The notes under the pieces: model-generated
Seen by the model: only the letters and a program-made list of their open reading frames with translations
Database searches by the model: none
Told to the model about the DNA's origin: nothing
Made by a program: the position numbers and the translations under genes
Origin: an uncultured Acetatifactor sp.
GTDB lineage: Bacteria; Bacillota; Clostridia; Lachnospirales; Lachnospiraceae
Reading direction: 5' to 3'
DNA length: 64,000 nt
Assembly: GCA_944383825.1 (NCBI GenBank)
Contig: CALWRA010000003.1
Location: forward strand, 62,001 to 126,000
Part shown: piece after piece, positions 1-8,494 of the stretch
How positions within the stretch are numbered: the stretch's first letter is position 1
How the letters are laid out: every line of letters starts with the position of its first letter

Positions 1-1
1 G

Positions 2-817
2 GGGATTCTGACTGTGGGCGTGGTGACAAAGCCCTTTCGTTTTGAGGCAAAGGCGCGAATGGTCAACGCACTGAGCGGTATTGAAAGGATTAAGGAGCAT
101 GTGGACACGCTTATCGTGATTCCAAATGATAAGCTTTTGGAGATTGTGGACAGGCGCACTACCATGCCGGAGGCTCTGAAGAAGGCGGATGAGGTGCTTC
201 AGCAGGCAGTGCAGGGCATTACGGATCTGATTAATGTACCCGCTGTGATCAATCTGGATTTTGCAGACGTACAGACCGTTATGAAGGATAAGGGCATTGC
301 TCATATCGGTATCGGAGAAGGGAAGGGAGATGACAAGGCTCTGGAAGCAGTCAAGATGGCGGTGGAAAGCCCTCTTTTGGAGACCACGATTTCCGGGGCA
401 ACTCATGTTATTATCAATGTATCCGGAGACATTACTCTGGCGGACGCATCGGATGCCGCCGGGTATGTGCAGGAACTGGCTGGGGATGAGGTAAATATTA
501 TTTTCGGCGCCATGTATGACGCATCTAAATCCGACAGCTGTACCATAACAGTCATCGCAACGGGTCTGGAGGATACTGCCAACACCGTGATGCAGAACAG
601 ACTCAACAGCAGCAGCGCTTACAGGCAGCCGGTTTCCCATATTACATCGCCCAATTCATTGAAGGGACTGAACCTTCAGCAATCCTCAGGAACCGGACAA
701 TCTTCAGGACAGCAGGCGCCGCTGAAGCCTCTTGCGGGGATTCACAGGCCTACGGATATCAGAAGTTCCGTGGAAGAGAAGTCTTTGAAGATACCGGATT
801 TTTTGCAGCGCAAATAA
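2..817 (+). CDS. ftsZ: Cell division protein FtsZ, C-terminal part (5' truncated by window edge)
   Basis: This is the C-terminal two thirds of the tubulin-like GTPase that forms the cytokinetic Z ring at midcell. The frame is open to the window edge, where it reads [11 protein letters not shown], a signature found just after the nucleotide-binding loops of FtsZ, so the GTP-binding G-box lies upstream of the window. The T7 synergy loop (NLDFADV) needed for GTP hydrolysis by the neighbouring subunit is present. A variable Ser/Gln-rich linker (about 40 residues) follows, and the protein ends with [10 protein letters not shown], the conserved tail that binds partners such as FtsA or SepF. The GTG at 14 is internal, not the start. 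It is followed by an intrinsic terminator, so it is the last gene of its operon. Confidence 0.97.
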   Translation, partial: GILTVGVVTKPFRFEAKARMVNALSGIERIKEHVDTLIVIPNDKLLEIVDRRTTMPEALKKADEVLQQAVQGITDLINVPAVINLDFADVQTVMKDKGIAHIGIGEGKGDDKALEAVKMAVESPLLETTISGATHVIINVSGDITLADASDAAGYVQELAGDEVNIIFGAMYDASKSDSCTITVIATGLEDTANTVMQNRLNSSSAYRQPVSHITSPNSLKGLNLQQSSGTGQSSGQQAPLKPLAGIHRPTDIRSSVEEKSLKIPDFLQRK

Positions 818-866
818 CAGAGTTTTTGATATACCCTGCATGGACGGGCGTTTATATGGACAGAAT

Positions 867-906
867 AAGGCATATGAGAAGGATATCCTTCCTGTATGCC
901 TTTTTT
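867..906 (+). terminator. Intrinsic terminator after ftsZ
   Basis: Stem AAGGCATA / TATGCCTT with a second inner palindrome (AAGGATATCCTT) in the loop, followed by a run of six T. It lies directly in front of the ribosome binding site of the next gene, so that gene needs read-through or a promoter very close by. Confidence 0.75.
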
Positions 907-924
907 AAAGAGGTGGTTTATTGA

Positions 925-2136
925 ATGAATTATGAGACAGAGGAAGAAAAAAGAAGAGCCCGAAGAAGAAAACTCATTGAGGAGAGAAAGCGAAAAAGCC
1001 GCAGACTGCGTTTGATTTACGGATATATCAGAAAATTTGGACCCCTGGCCGCGGGAATTTTTGCGACGGCAGCTCTGGTAACAGCAGGCGTGAATATTGT
1101 ACGGCGTCCGGGGGCGAATGTTCAGGCCAAACAGGAGCAGCAGGAAACAGTGGAGAGTTTTTCGGAGGAAAACGGCCAGGAGACCGGGCAGCCGGTTGAG
1201 GGACAGTCTGCTTCCCCCTCTTCAGAGATTACGGCGTCCGCTGAGGGCGCTGGGGGAGTGGCTTTGGATTCTGAAGGAGCCGATTCCCCTGAGGATGCCC
1301 AGGGAGAGGCCGGAACTTTGGCGGGAAGCTACAGCGCCCAGGCCACTTTTGACACAAAGCAGATCGGCGCGGAGGTTGACAGCAGCCATGCCATATTGAT
1401 TGATCTGGAGACCGGGAATATTCTTGCGCAAAAAGCAGCGGACGCCATTATCAATCCCGCTTCCATGACAAAGGTTCTGACAGTGCTGGTGGCTGCGGAG
1501 CATGTGAATAATTTGGATGATACCTTTACCATTACGCTGAATGAAACGGACTACAGCTATATAAATGACTGCAGCAGCGTGGGTTTTGCGGAAAATGAGG
1601 TTGTGACGGTGCGGGATCTTTTTTATGGCACCATACTTCCCTCGGGAGGGGATGCGGCCGCGGCTTTGGCAGCCTATGTGGCAGGCTCCAGAGAGGCCTT
1701 TGTAGACATGATGAACGAGAAGCTGGAAGAGCTGGGGCTTTCGGATACGGCGCATATGACGAACTGCGTGGGAATCTACGATGAGAATCATTACTGCACC
1801 GTGTATGACATGGCCATGATTATGGAAGCGGCTTTGGATAATGATTTATGCCGGGAGGTATTGTCGGCCCACACTTATACGACCTCCTCCACGGAGCAGC
1901 ACCCTGAAGGAATTACGATTTCTAATTGGTTTTTGCGCCGTATTGAAGACAAGGACACGGGAGGTGAGGTGATCTGTGCCAAAACCGGATATGTGAACGA
2001 AGCGGGGAGCTGTGCGGTCAGCTACGGCAGGGATGTGAACGGAAGGGAATACATTTGCGTTACTGCGGATGCGGACGGCACATGGAAATGTATCTACGAT
2101 CATGTGGCGCTGTATAAGGAGGCGTCGGGCACATAA
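925..2136 (+). CDS. Membrane-anchored D-alanyl-D-alanine carboxypeptidase (peptidase S11 family)
   Basis: Penicillin-binding serine peptidase of the S11 family, which trims the terminal D-Ala from peptidoglycan pentapeptides outside the membrane. The 403-residue protein has a very basic cytoplasmic N-terminus (residues 1-30), one transmembrane anchor (about 36-56) and a low-complexity Glu/Ser/Ala linker (about 65-145) before the catalytic domain. The SxxK motif is S180-M-T-K183 and the KTG motif is K353-T-G355. The middle SxN motif appears as S240-G-G242, so the usual Asn is replaced by Gly. It lacks the C-terminal amphipathic anchor of classic DacA and is held by its N-terminus instead. Start: ATG with AAGAGGTGG 8 bases upstream. 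Family assignment is firm; the physiological role (vegetative or sporulation-linked) is not visible. Confidence 0.9.
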   Translation: MNYETEEEKRRARRRKLIEERKRKSRRLRLIYGYIRKFGPLAAGIFATAALVTAGVNIVRRPGANVQAKQEQQETVESFSEENGQETGQPVEGQSASPSSEITASAEGAGGVALDSEGADSPEDAQGEAGTLAGSYSAQATFDTKQIGAEVDSSHAILIDLETGNILAQKAADAIINPASMTKVLTVLVAAEHVNNLDDTFTITLNETDYSYINDCSSVGFAENEVVTVRDLFYGTILPSGGDAAAALAAYVAGSREAFVDMMNEKLEELGLSDTAHMTNCVGIYDENHYCTVYDMAMIMEAALDNDLCREVLSAHTYTTSSTEQHPEGITISNWFLRRIEDKDTGGEVICAKTGYVNEAGSCAVSYGRDVNGREYICVTADADGTWKCIYDHVALYKEASGT

Positions 2137-2157
2137 GATCGGCTTTTGGGCAGTATG

Positions 2158-3012
2158 TCAGTATTGTTGCCGGACAAACTGCCCGGGCGTCACTCCCATG
2201 TATTTGCGGAAAGTTTTTATGAAATAGCTTACATCGTTAAAGCCGCAGTTTAAAGCGATTTCCGTGATAGTACAGCTTGTAGTGGAAAGCTGTTCCCTGG
2301 CGCATTCTATTCTGTAATAATTCAAGTATCCTACGGGGGTTTTCTGAGTCATCTGTCTGAAAAAGCGACAGAAGTACTTTGGGTTCATTCCCGCGACGGA
2401 AGCCAGTGTCTCTAAGGTAATTTCTTCTCCATAATGCTCTTCAATATATCGGAGAACTCGCTTCAACTGCTTCAGGCGGAATAGAGCATGCTTTTGGGGG
2501 CCGGCGTCTGCGGTATAGAGACCGTCCCGCAGGATGAGGCCTACCAGCAGATACAGGGACCCCTGTACCGCGAATTCATAGCCTGTGAATTTTTCTCGCA
2601 TGGCAGAAAAAAGCTCTTTGGCCACGGCCCCAATGGGAGTGCCGCCTCCGGGAAGCAGATTGGAAATCTGCAGATCGTGGCTGATTATGGCCTCCACCTG
2701 CTTGCTGCAGATGTGGTTGTCCTTGAGCAGAAGTTTCATATCAAATACAAGGCATTCATATACACAGTTCTCAGGACTTCCGCCGTGGAGCATTCCATCC
2801 TGTATAAATACGATGTCTCCTTCTTTTAATTGGTAAGTCCTTTCATCTATGGTCAGAGAAAAATTTCCCCCGATAATTTGAATAATTTCGCATTCCGTAT
2901 GCCAGTGATATGGCATGTGATAGCGGGGATGCGTTTTTTCCACATGATAGAATGCAATGGGAAAATTAAAGGTTCCCTGTTTTCTGTGCTCCTGATAATC
3001 CAGATACTTCAT
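2158..3012 (-). CDS. AraC-family transcriptional regulator with N-terminal cupin sensor
   Basis: DNA-binding regulator of 284 residues. Residues 1-150 form a cupin-like ligand domain (PYHWHTECEI and later a DGMLHGG turn, with the His residues typical of the AraC cupin). Residues about 185-284 carry the two helix-turn-helix units of the AraC/XylS family, with the standard signature CGFNDVSYFIKTFRKYMGVTPG near the end split between the second helix pair. It is transcribed away from fucI and shares a 127-base intergenic region with it, so it is probably the local sensor-activator of the fucI-fucU-kinase genes; this is inferred from position. It converges on the carboxypeptidase gene with a 21-base gap and no clear terminator between them. 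Confidence 0.9.
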   Translation of the reverse strand: MKYLDYQEHRKQGTFNFPIAFYHVEKTHPRYHMPYHWHTECEIIQIIGGNFSLTIDERTYQLKEGDIVFIQDGMLHGGSPENCVYECLVFDMKLLLKDNHICSKQVEAIISHDLQISNLLPGGGTPIGAVAKELFSAMREKFTGYEFAVQGSLYLLVGLILRDGLYTADAGPQKHALFRLKQLKRVLRYIEEHYGEEITLETLASVAGMNPKYFCRFFRQMTQKTPVGYLNYYRIECAREQLSTTSCTITEIALNCGFNDVSYFIKTFRKYMGVTPGQFVRQQY

Positions 3013-3065
3013 CTTTGCCGCCTCTTTATGTAAAAAGTGAATTTTGTTTTATTACAAGTAATTAT

Positions 3066-3099
3066 AACACAAGAAATAAAGTGTTTTCAAAGGTATAAT
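3066..3099 (+). promoter_or_regulatory. fucI promoter with possible operator
   Basis: A perfect -10 (TATAAT, 3094-3099) has no recognisable -35 at the right distance, which is usual for an activator-dependent promoter. Just upstream an imperfect dyad AACAC-N10-GTGTT (3066-3085) and the octamer TTTCAAAG (3085-3092) overlap the -35 area. The same octamer occurs three times, in both orientations, in front of the ABC importer at 11.4 kb. Regulator identity is inferred only. Confidence 0.5.
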
Positions 3100-3139
3100 G
3101 CTTATATAAAAAATTTGTCACATGAAAAAGGAGGTAACA

Positions 3140-4933
3140 ATGGCAGAGAACAGATTGATCGGAGATTATCCCGTAATCGGTATCCGGCCCACCATCGATG
3201 GCAGAAGAGGCTATTTGGACGTGCGCTCCAGTCTGGAGGAGCAGACCATGGGAATGGCGTTTGCGGCAAAGGAGCTGTTTGAGAAAAATCTGAAGTATTC
3301 CAACGGAGAGCCGGTAAAGGTGATTATTGCGGATACTACCATCAGCCGTGTTGCAGAGGCCGCGGCCTGTGCGGATAAATTTAAAAAAGCGGGAGTGGAA
3401 ATTACGCTTACGGTAACTCCCTGCTGGTGCTATGGATCCGAGACCATGGATATGGATGAGAAGACAATCAAGGGAGTGTGGGGATTCAACGGTACGGAAC
3501 GCCCAGGAGCGGTTTATCTTGCTTCAGTGCTTGCTACTCATGCCCAGAAGGGGCTTCCGGCCTTCGGCATTTACGGACATGATGTACAGCCGGCGGACGC
3601 AAAGGAAATTCCCGGGGATGTGTCGGAAAAGCTGCTGAGATTCGGCAGGGCCGCGGTGGCGGTGGCTACCATGAGGGGAAAATCCTATCTCCAGATCGGC
3701 TCCATATGTATGGGAATAGGAGGCTCCATTATCGATCCCAACTTTATACAGGAATATCTGGGAATGCGGGTGGAGTCCGTAGATGAGGTGGAAATTATTC
3801 GCAGAATGTCCGAGAATATTTATGATGAGGCAGAGTTCCAAAAGGCTCTGGCATGGACCAAGGAAAACTGTAAGGAAGGCTTTGACAAGAATCCTCAGGC
3901 GGTGCAGAAATCACCTGAACAAAAGGAAAAGGACTGGGAATTTGTGGTGAAGATGATGTGCATCATCAAGGATCTTATGAACGGTAACCCCGACCTTCCC
4001 CCGGGCTGTGAGGAGGAGAGACTTGGACATAACGCTCTGGCGGCAGGTTTCCAGGGACAGAGACAGTGGACGGACTTTTATCCCAACTGTGATTTCCCGG
4101 AATCTCTTTTAAACACCACCTTTGACTGGAACGGAGCAAGGGAACCTTACATACTGGCGACGGAAAACGATGTGCTCAACGGTCTTGGCATGATGTTTAT
4201 GAAGCTTTTGACACACCGTGCCCAGATTTTCGCAGATGTGCGCACTTATTGGAGCCCCCAGGCGGTACGTCGGGTGACTGGCTATGAGCTGTCGGGAGTG
4301 GCTGGAGAGGCAGGAGGAATTATCCATTTGATTAATTCCGGCGCGGCATGTCTTGATGGAAGCGGAGCAGCCAGGGATGAAAAGGGCAATCCTGTCATGA
4401 AGCCCTGGTATGAGGTGACACAGGAGGATCAGAAGGCTATTTTGGAGGCTACCCAGTGGTGTCCTGCGGATTTTGGGTATTTCAGAGGAGGAGGATATTC
4501 CTCCCGGTTTGAAACCAGGTGTGAGATGCCTGTGACCATGATCCGGCTGAATCTGGTGAAAGGTCTGGGTCCCATGCTTCAGATCTGTGAGGGCTGGACA
4601 GTAGAGCTTCCGCAGGAGGTGTCCGATCAGCTCTGGAAGGTTACCGACTACACCTGGCCCTGCACATGGTTTGCACCCAGAGTGACAGGAGAGGGAGCCT
4701 TCGAGTCGGCATATCATGTAATGAACAATTGGGGAGCCAACCATGGCGCCATCAGCTATGGGCATATCGGTGCGGATTTGATTACGATGTGCTCCATGCT
4801 CAGGATTCCTGTGGCAATGCACAATGTGCCTGAGAAGGATATTTTCCGTCCCGCGTCCTGGGCAGCTTTCGGAATGGATAAAGAAGGACAGGATTACAGG
4901 GCCTGCGCGGCTTACGGTCCTCTGTACAAATAG
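3140..4933 (+). CDS. fucI: L-fucose isomerase
   Basis: Aldose-ketose isomerase that converts L-fucose to L-fuculose (and often D-arabinose to D-ribulose) in the cytoplasm using a divalent metal, normally Mn2+. The 597-residue product matches the length of FucI (591 in E. coli) and is recognisable end to end. Likely metal ligands are E342 (ATEND), D366 (FADVRTYW) and H535 (ANHG), which line up with E. coli E337, D361 and H528. An ATG at 3122 in the same frame is rejected as the start because the Shine-Dalgarno AAGGAGG (3128-3134) lies inside that extension and is ideally placed for ATG 3140. First gene of the operon fucI-fucU-kinase-regulator-sensor-binding protein. Confidence 0.96.
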   Translation: MAENRLIGDYPVIGIRPTIDGRRGYLDVRSSLEEQTMGMAFAAKELFEKNLKYSNGEPVKVIIADTTISRVAEAAACADKFKKAGVEITLTVTPCWCYGSETMDMDEKTIKGVWGFNGTERPGAVYLASVLATHAQKGLPAFGIYGHDVQPADAKEIPGDVSEKLLRFGRAAVAVATMRGKSYLQIGSICMGIGGSIIDPNFIQEYLGMRVESVDEVEIIRRMSENIYDEAEFQKALAWTKENCKEGFDKNPQAVQKSPEQKEKDWEFVVKMMCIIKDLMNGNPDLPPGCEEERLGHNALAAGFQGQRQWTDFYPNCDFPESLLNTTFDWNGAREPYILATENDVLNGLGMMFMKLLTHRAQIFADVRTYWSPQAVRRVTGYELSGVAGEAGGIIHLINSGAACLDGSGAARDEKGNPVMKPWYEVTQEDQKAILEATQWCPADFGYFRGGGYSSRFETRCEMPVTMIRLNLVKGLGPMLQICEGWTVELPQEVSDQLWKVTDYTWPCTWFAPRVTGEGAFESAYHVMNNWGANHGAISYGHIGADLITMCSMLRIPVAMHNVPEKDIFRPASWAAFGMDKEGQDYRACAAYGPLYK

Positions 4934-4944
4934 GAGGTGCCGCT

Positions 4945-5379
4945 ATGCTGAAAGGGATTCCTCCCATATTGTCCCCGGAGTTTTTGAAAGTGCTCTGTGA
5001 AATGGGCCATGGGGACAGAATTGTAATTGGGGATGGAAATTTTCCGGCTCAATCCATGGGAAAGGATTCCATTGTACTCCGGTGCGATGGACATGGGGTT
5101 GCGGAGATTTTAGACGCAGTCCTGACAGTATTTCCCCTGGATACTTATGTTGAAAAGCCTGTACAGCTTATGGCTGTTATGGCTGGGGATCCGGTTGAAA
5201 CTCCTATCTGGGACGCCTATAATGAAATATTGAAAAAGCACGACAGCAGAGGGGCTGGCGCGGTGGGGCATATAGAACGATTTGCCTTTTATGAGGAAGC
5301 CAGAAAGGCTTATGCCATCGTGGCCACATCGGAAGGCGCTCTTTACGCCAATATTATGCTGCAGAAGGGCGTGGTATAG
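4945..5379 (+). CDS. fucU: L-fucose mutarotase, RbsD/FucU family
   Basis: Interconverts the alpha and beta anomers of L-fucose, supplying the form used by the isomerase. The 144-residue protein matches FucU (140 in E. coli) with the family motif EMGHGDRIVIGDGNFPAQ near the N-terminus; H22 corresponds to the conserved active-site His. The C-terminal FYEEARKAYAIVATSE is also typical of FucU rather than RbsD. It starts 11 bases after fucI with a good AGGAGGTG site. Followed by an intercistronic hairpin at 5419-5452. Confidence 0.95.
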   Translation: MLKGIPPILSPEFLKVLCEMGHGDRIVIGDGNFPAQSMGKDSIVLRCDGHGVAEILDAVLTVFPLDTYVEKPVQLMAVMAGDPVETPIWDAYNEILKKHDSRGAGAVGHIERFAFYEEARKAYAIVATSEGALYANIMLQKGVV

Positions 5380-5418
5380 CACACGGCGGTCAGGAAAGAC
5401 AGGAGTAAAATAAAGAAG

Positions 5419-5452
5419 AAATACGGCGGCTTGCTGTAAAGCCGTCGTATTT
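5419..5452 (+). promoter_or_regulatory. Intercistronic hairpin between fucU and the kinase gene
   Basis: A 13-base-pair stem (AAATACGGCGGCT / AGCCGTCGTATTT, one G-U pair) with an 8-base loop, without a T tract. It is unlikely to terminate fully. A processing or mRNA-stabilising role, giving more isomerase/mutarotase than downstream product, is an inference. Confidence 0.6.
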
Positions 5453-5499
5453 GGCATTCGGAAAATAAGAATTTGCGATGCTTCGAAATGGAGGAAAAA

Positions 5500-6912
5500 A
5501 TGGAGTATTATCTGGCGGTGGATATTGGAGCTTCCAGCGGAAGGCACATACTGGGGTTTGTGGAAAACGGTAAAATAAAGCTGGAGGAAGTATATCGGTT
5601 TGAAAATGGAATGGAAGAGGAAAAGGGACACCTTTGCTGGAACACGAAACGGCTGTTTGAGGAGATTAAAAATGGTCTGAAAAGATGCAAGGCTATGGGA
5701 AAGATTCCTGTAAGCATGGGAATTGATACCTGGGGCGTGGACTTTGTGCTGATAGACGGGGACGGCAGCGCTGTAAGCCAAGCGGTGGGCTATCGGGATC
5801 ACCGTACGGATGGCGTCAGAGAAAAGGTGGATCGCCTGATCGGTCAAGAGGAGCTTTACAACAGAACCGGAATTCAATTTCAGCCTTACAATACCCTGAA
5901 TCAGCTTTTGGCCCTGAAGGAGGAGGATCCGGAGCAGCTCAGAATGGCGGATGCTATGCTGATGACGCCCGATTACTTTAATTTCCTGCTGACAGGGATC
6001 AGGAAACAGGAATATACAATCGCTACCACCTCTCAGCTTGTGAATATGGAATCGGGAGAATGGGACTTTGAAGTGATAAAAAAGCTTGGTCTGCCGGAAA
6101 ACATTTTCCTTCCCATAGAAAAACCCGGTACAGAGGTAGGGCCGCTGAAGGCGGAAATTCAACGGGAGGTGGGCTTTTCCTGCAAAGTGATTTTGACCGC
6201 TTCTCATGATACTGCATCGGCGGTTATGGCTGTTCCAAGTCTGGAGAAGGACACCTTATACATCAGCTCGGGCACATGGTCTCTCATGGGCTGCGAGAGC
6301 GAGAGGGGCAGCAGCAGTACGGAAAGCCGGGAAGCGGGCTTTACAAATGAGGGAGGCTATCAGGACAGGTATCGCTACCTGAAAAATATTATGGGACTGT
6401 GGATGATTCAGTCTGTGCGGAGGGAAATGGCTCCTCAGAAGTCTTTTGATGAGATCTGCCGCAGGGCATCTGAAGAAAAGATCGCTTCATTGGTGGACTG
6501 TAACGATGACCGCTTTTTAAGTCCCAAAAGCATGACTGAGGCTGTACAGGAATATTGCAGGGAGACGAGGCAGCAGGTGCCGGCTACCATTTCCGAGCTG
6601 GCATGTGTGATTTATAATAGTCTGGCCAGGTGCTATGGTGAAACAAAGGTGCAGATAGAGTCTCTTTTGAACCGGAAATTTCCACGGATTTACATTATCG
6701 GAGGAGGCTCAAATGCGGAATACTTAAATAAGCTGACGGCCAAATATGCCGGCTGTCAAGTCAGCGCAGGCCCTGCGGAGGCTACGGCTCTGGGAAATCT
6801 TTTGTGTCAAATGCTCAGAGAGGGATGCTTTCAGAATCTTTCTGAGGCGAGAAGGTGTGTGATCGACAGTTTTGAGGTAAAGATGTATGTACAAGATTCT
6901 GTTTGTGGATGA
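5500..6912 (+). CDS. Rhamnulokinase/L-fuculokinase-type sugar kinase (FGGY family)
   Basis: ATP-dependent ketose kinase of 470 residues with the FGGY fold. The N-terminus (LAVDIGASSGRHIL) is the phosphate-1 loop of the RhaB branch; IDTWGVDFVLID and YRDHRTDG follow as in rhamnulokinases, and the C-terminal half has SSGTWSLMGCE and the adenosine-binding GGGSNAEYLNKLTA. By sequence type it resembles RhaB, but next to fucI and fucU it most likely phosphorylates L-fuculose to L-fuculose 1-phosphate. The upstream in-frame TTG at 5473 is less likely than ATG 5500, which has GGAGG 5 bases away. Its end overlaps the response regulator gene by 26 bases. No fuculose-phosphate or rhamnulose-phosphate aldolase is in the window. 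Confidence 0.88.
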   Translation: MEYYLAVDIGASSGRHILGFVENGKIKLEEVYRFENGMEEEKGHLCWNTKRLFEEIKNGLKRCKAMGKIPVSMGIDTWGVDFVLIDGDGSAVSQAVGYRDHRTDGVREKVDRLIGQEELYNRTGIQFQPYNTLNQLLALKEEDPEQLRMADAMLMTPDYFNFLLTGIRKQEYTIATTSQLVNMESGEWDFEVIKKLGLPENIFLPIEKPGTEVGPLKAEIQREVGFSCKVILTASHDTASAVMAVPSLEKDTLYISSGTWSLMGCESERGSSSTESREAGFTNEGGYQDRYRYLKNIMGLWMIQSVRREMAPQKSFDEICRRASEEKIASLVDCNDDRFLSPKSMTEAVQEYCRETRQQVPATISELACVIYNSLARCYGETKVQIESLLNRKFPRIYIIGGGSNAEYLNKLTAKYAGCQVSAGPAEATALGNLLCQMLREGCFQNLSEARRCVIDSFEVKMYVQDSVCG

Positions 6913-8494
6913 TGAATCGCTGATCCGGGAAGGCATCAGCGAGAATATCAGGTGGCAGGAGTTGGGTTATGAGCTGGCGGGAGTATGTGAGAATGGAAGA
7001 GAGGCCAGGGAGTTTCTGCAAAAGCAGGACGTAGACGTGGTTCTGACGGATATCTGTATGCCCTTTATGGATGGAATTGCTCTGAGCAAATATATTCATG
7101 AGGAACACGCGGACACAAAGGTATTGATTTTAAGCGGCTATGACGAATTTGAATATGCGCAGAGCGCAATAAAATACGGTATAGAGGAATACCTGTTAAA
7201 GCCCATCACGTCCTTTGAGCTGGGAGACATCCTCACGAAGCTGAAAAAGAAACTGGATGAGGAAAAGGACCGTAGGACCAGACAGGAGGAGGTATACGCG
7301 GCATACAGAAGAGGACGGATGCTCCTGCGTTCGGACGCTCTGCTGCATACCATCATCGGAACAAAGACAGAAACAGAGTGTGAGAAGGAAAGAAGGGCTG
7401 CGGGGATAGAGATCGCCCAAAACTATTACCTGGTGGGCATTGCGGAGCTGAGTATCTATTCCGGCAGCCGCACGTTAAACGAAAAGTGCAGAAAAGAGAG
7501 TGCGCTGATGTCGTTTATCGTGTATAATTTGTGCCAGGAGATTGTAAAAAAGCACAGCGTGGGGGAAGTGTGCCAGGGAAAGGATAACCGGGTTTTTCTG
7601 CTGTTTGCCGCAGACGATCCCTGCAGGGAGGAAGATAAAATCCGGACTGCCTGCAGAGCAATCATAGAGCAGGTTAACAGAAGCATGGGGCTTGGAATAT
7701 GTATTGCGCTTGGTTCCTGGGAAGAATCCCTGGGCAGCGTTTATAAATCTTATGAGAAGGCGGAGGATGCTCTTCTTGGGAAGTTCACGGCGGGAGACAA
7801 TGTGGTGATGGACGGGAGAGGAAGTCTGTCTGCAGAAGCGGCATCCAGGGAGATACATAGAATTCGGGAGAACTGTATCCGGCATATGAAGGAATATAAT
7901 GTGTTTGGGCTGCAGGAGGATTTTTCGCAGTTGGAGGAAGGACTGCGAAAAAGCGGATACCGCCGGGAGAAGGCGGTAGAAGAGTTACTTGCAGTGAAGC
8001 AAAGCATGGATAGGCTATTAAGAGCCATTCAGCCGGACAATCCTTCGTCCAAGGAGGCAGAAGGAAAAATCAAGGGGGCTGCGGGTCTCAAGGAAGCTAT
8101 GGAGATTTTGTACGCACATGCCAGAGAACAAATGGAATGCCTGGAGAGAGAAACCGGAGGAAACAAAGCTTCCTGTGCGTACAGGGCCTATGAATACATT
8201 GAGCAGCATTATTCTGAAAGGGGACTGAGCCTGCAGGAAATCTGTACACACCTGGGGGTCAGCACAACAAGATTCAGCAGCGCCTTTAAGCAGACCTTCG
8301 GGGCTACCTTTATGGATGTGCTGATCGGCCTGCGCATGGAAAAGGCAAGAGAGCTTTTGGCCTCCACAGAGTTAAAGAATTATGAGATTGCCGAAAAGGT
8401 TGGGTTTAGCGATCCACATTATTTCAGCATCGCATTCAAAAAAATGACGGGAAAGACGCCCACTGAGTACGCCAGAGAATGGAGAAGCGAATGA
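6887..8494 (+). CDS. YesN-type response regulator (receiver + AraC DNA-binding domain)
   Basis: 535-residue response regulator. Residues 1-125 are a receiver domain with acidic pocket D8-D9, phospho-acceptor D55 (LTDICMPFMDG) and the conserved Lys in EYLLKP. A long middle region (about 130-410) has no clear family, as usual for YesN-like regulators. The last 100 residues are an AraC helix-turn-helix pair ending in the signature KVGFSDPHYFSIAFKKMTGK. It overlaps the kinase gene upstream and its stop overlaps the sensor kinase start in an ATGA, so translation is coupled. It probably controls the sugar importer and/or the fuc genes, inferred from position. Confidence 0.92.
   Translation: MYKILFVDDESLIREGISENIRWQELGYELAGVCENGREAREFLQKQDVDVVLTDICMPFMDGIALSKYIHEEHADTKVLILSGYDEFEYAQSAIKYGIEEYLLKPITSFELGDILTKLKKKLDEEKDRRTRQEEVYAAYRRGRMLLRSDALLHTIIGTKTETECEKERRAAGIEIAQNYYLVGIAELSIYSGSRTLNEKCRKESALMSFIVYNLCQEIVKKHSVGEVCQGKDNRVFLLFAADDPCREEDKIRTACRAIIEQVNRSMGLGICIALGSWEESLGSVYKSYEKAEDALLGKFTAGDNVVMDGRGSLSAEAASREIHRIRENCIRHMKEYNVFGLQEDFSQLEEGLRKSGYRREKAVEELLAVKQSMDRLLRAIQPDNPSSKEAEGKIKGAAGLKEAMEILYAHAREQMECLERETGGNKASCAYRAYEYIEQHYSERGLSLQEICTHLGVSTTRFSSAFKQTFGATFMDVLIGLRMEKARELLASTELKNYEIAEKVGFSDPHYFSIAFKKMTGKTPTEYAREWRSE

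Noticed and set aside
3122..3139. Earlier ATG start for fucI
   Set aside because: The extension contains the Shine-Dalgarno of the chosen start.
5110..6207. 365-codon open frame on the minus strand opposite fucU and the kinase gene
   Set aside because: Lies antisense to two well-supported genes, has no family resemblance and no ribosome binding site; a shadow of biased codon use.
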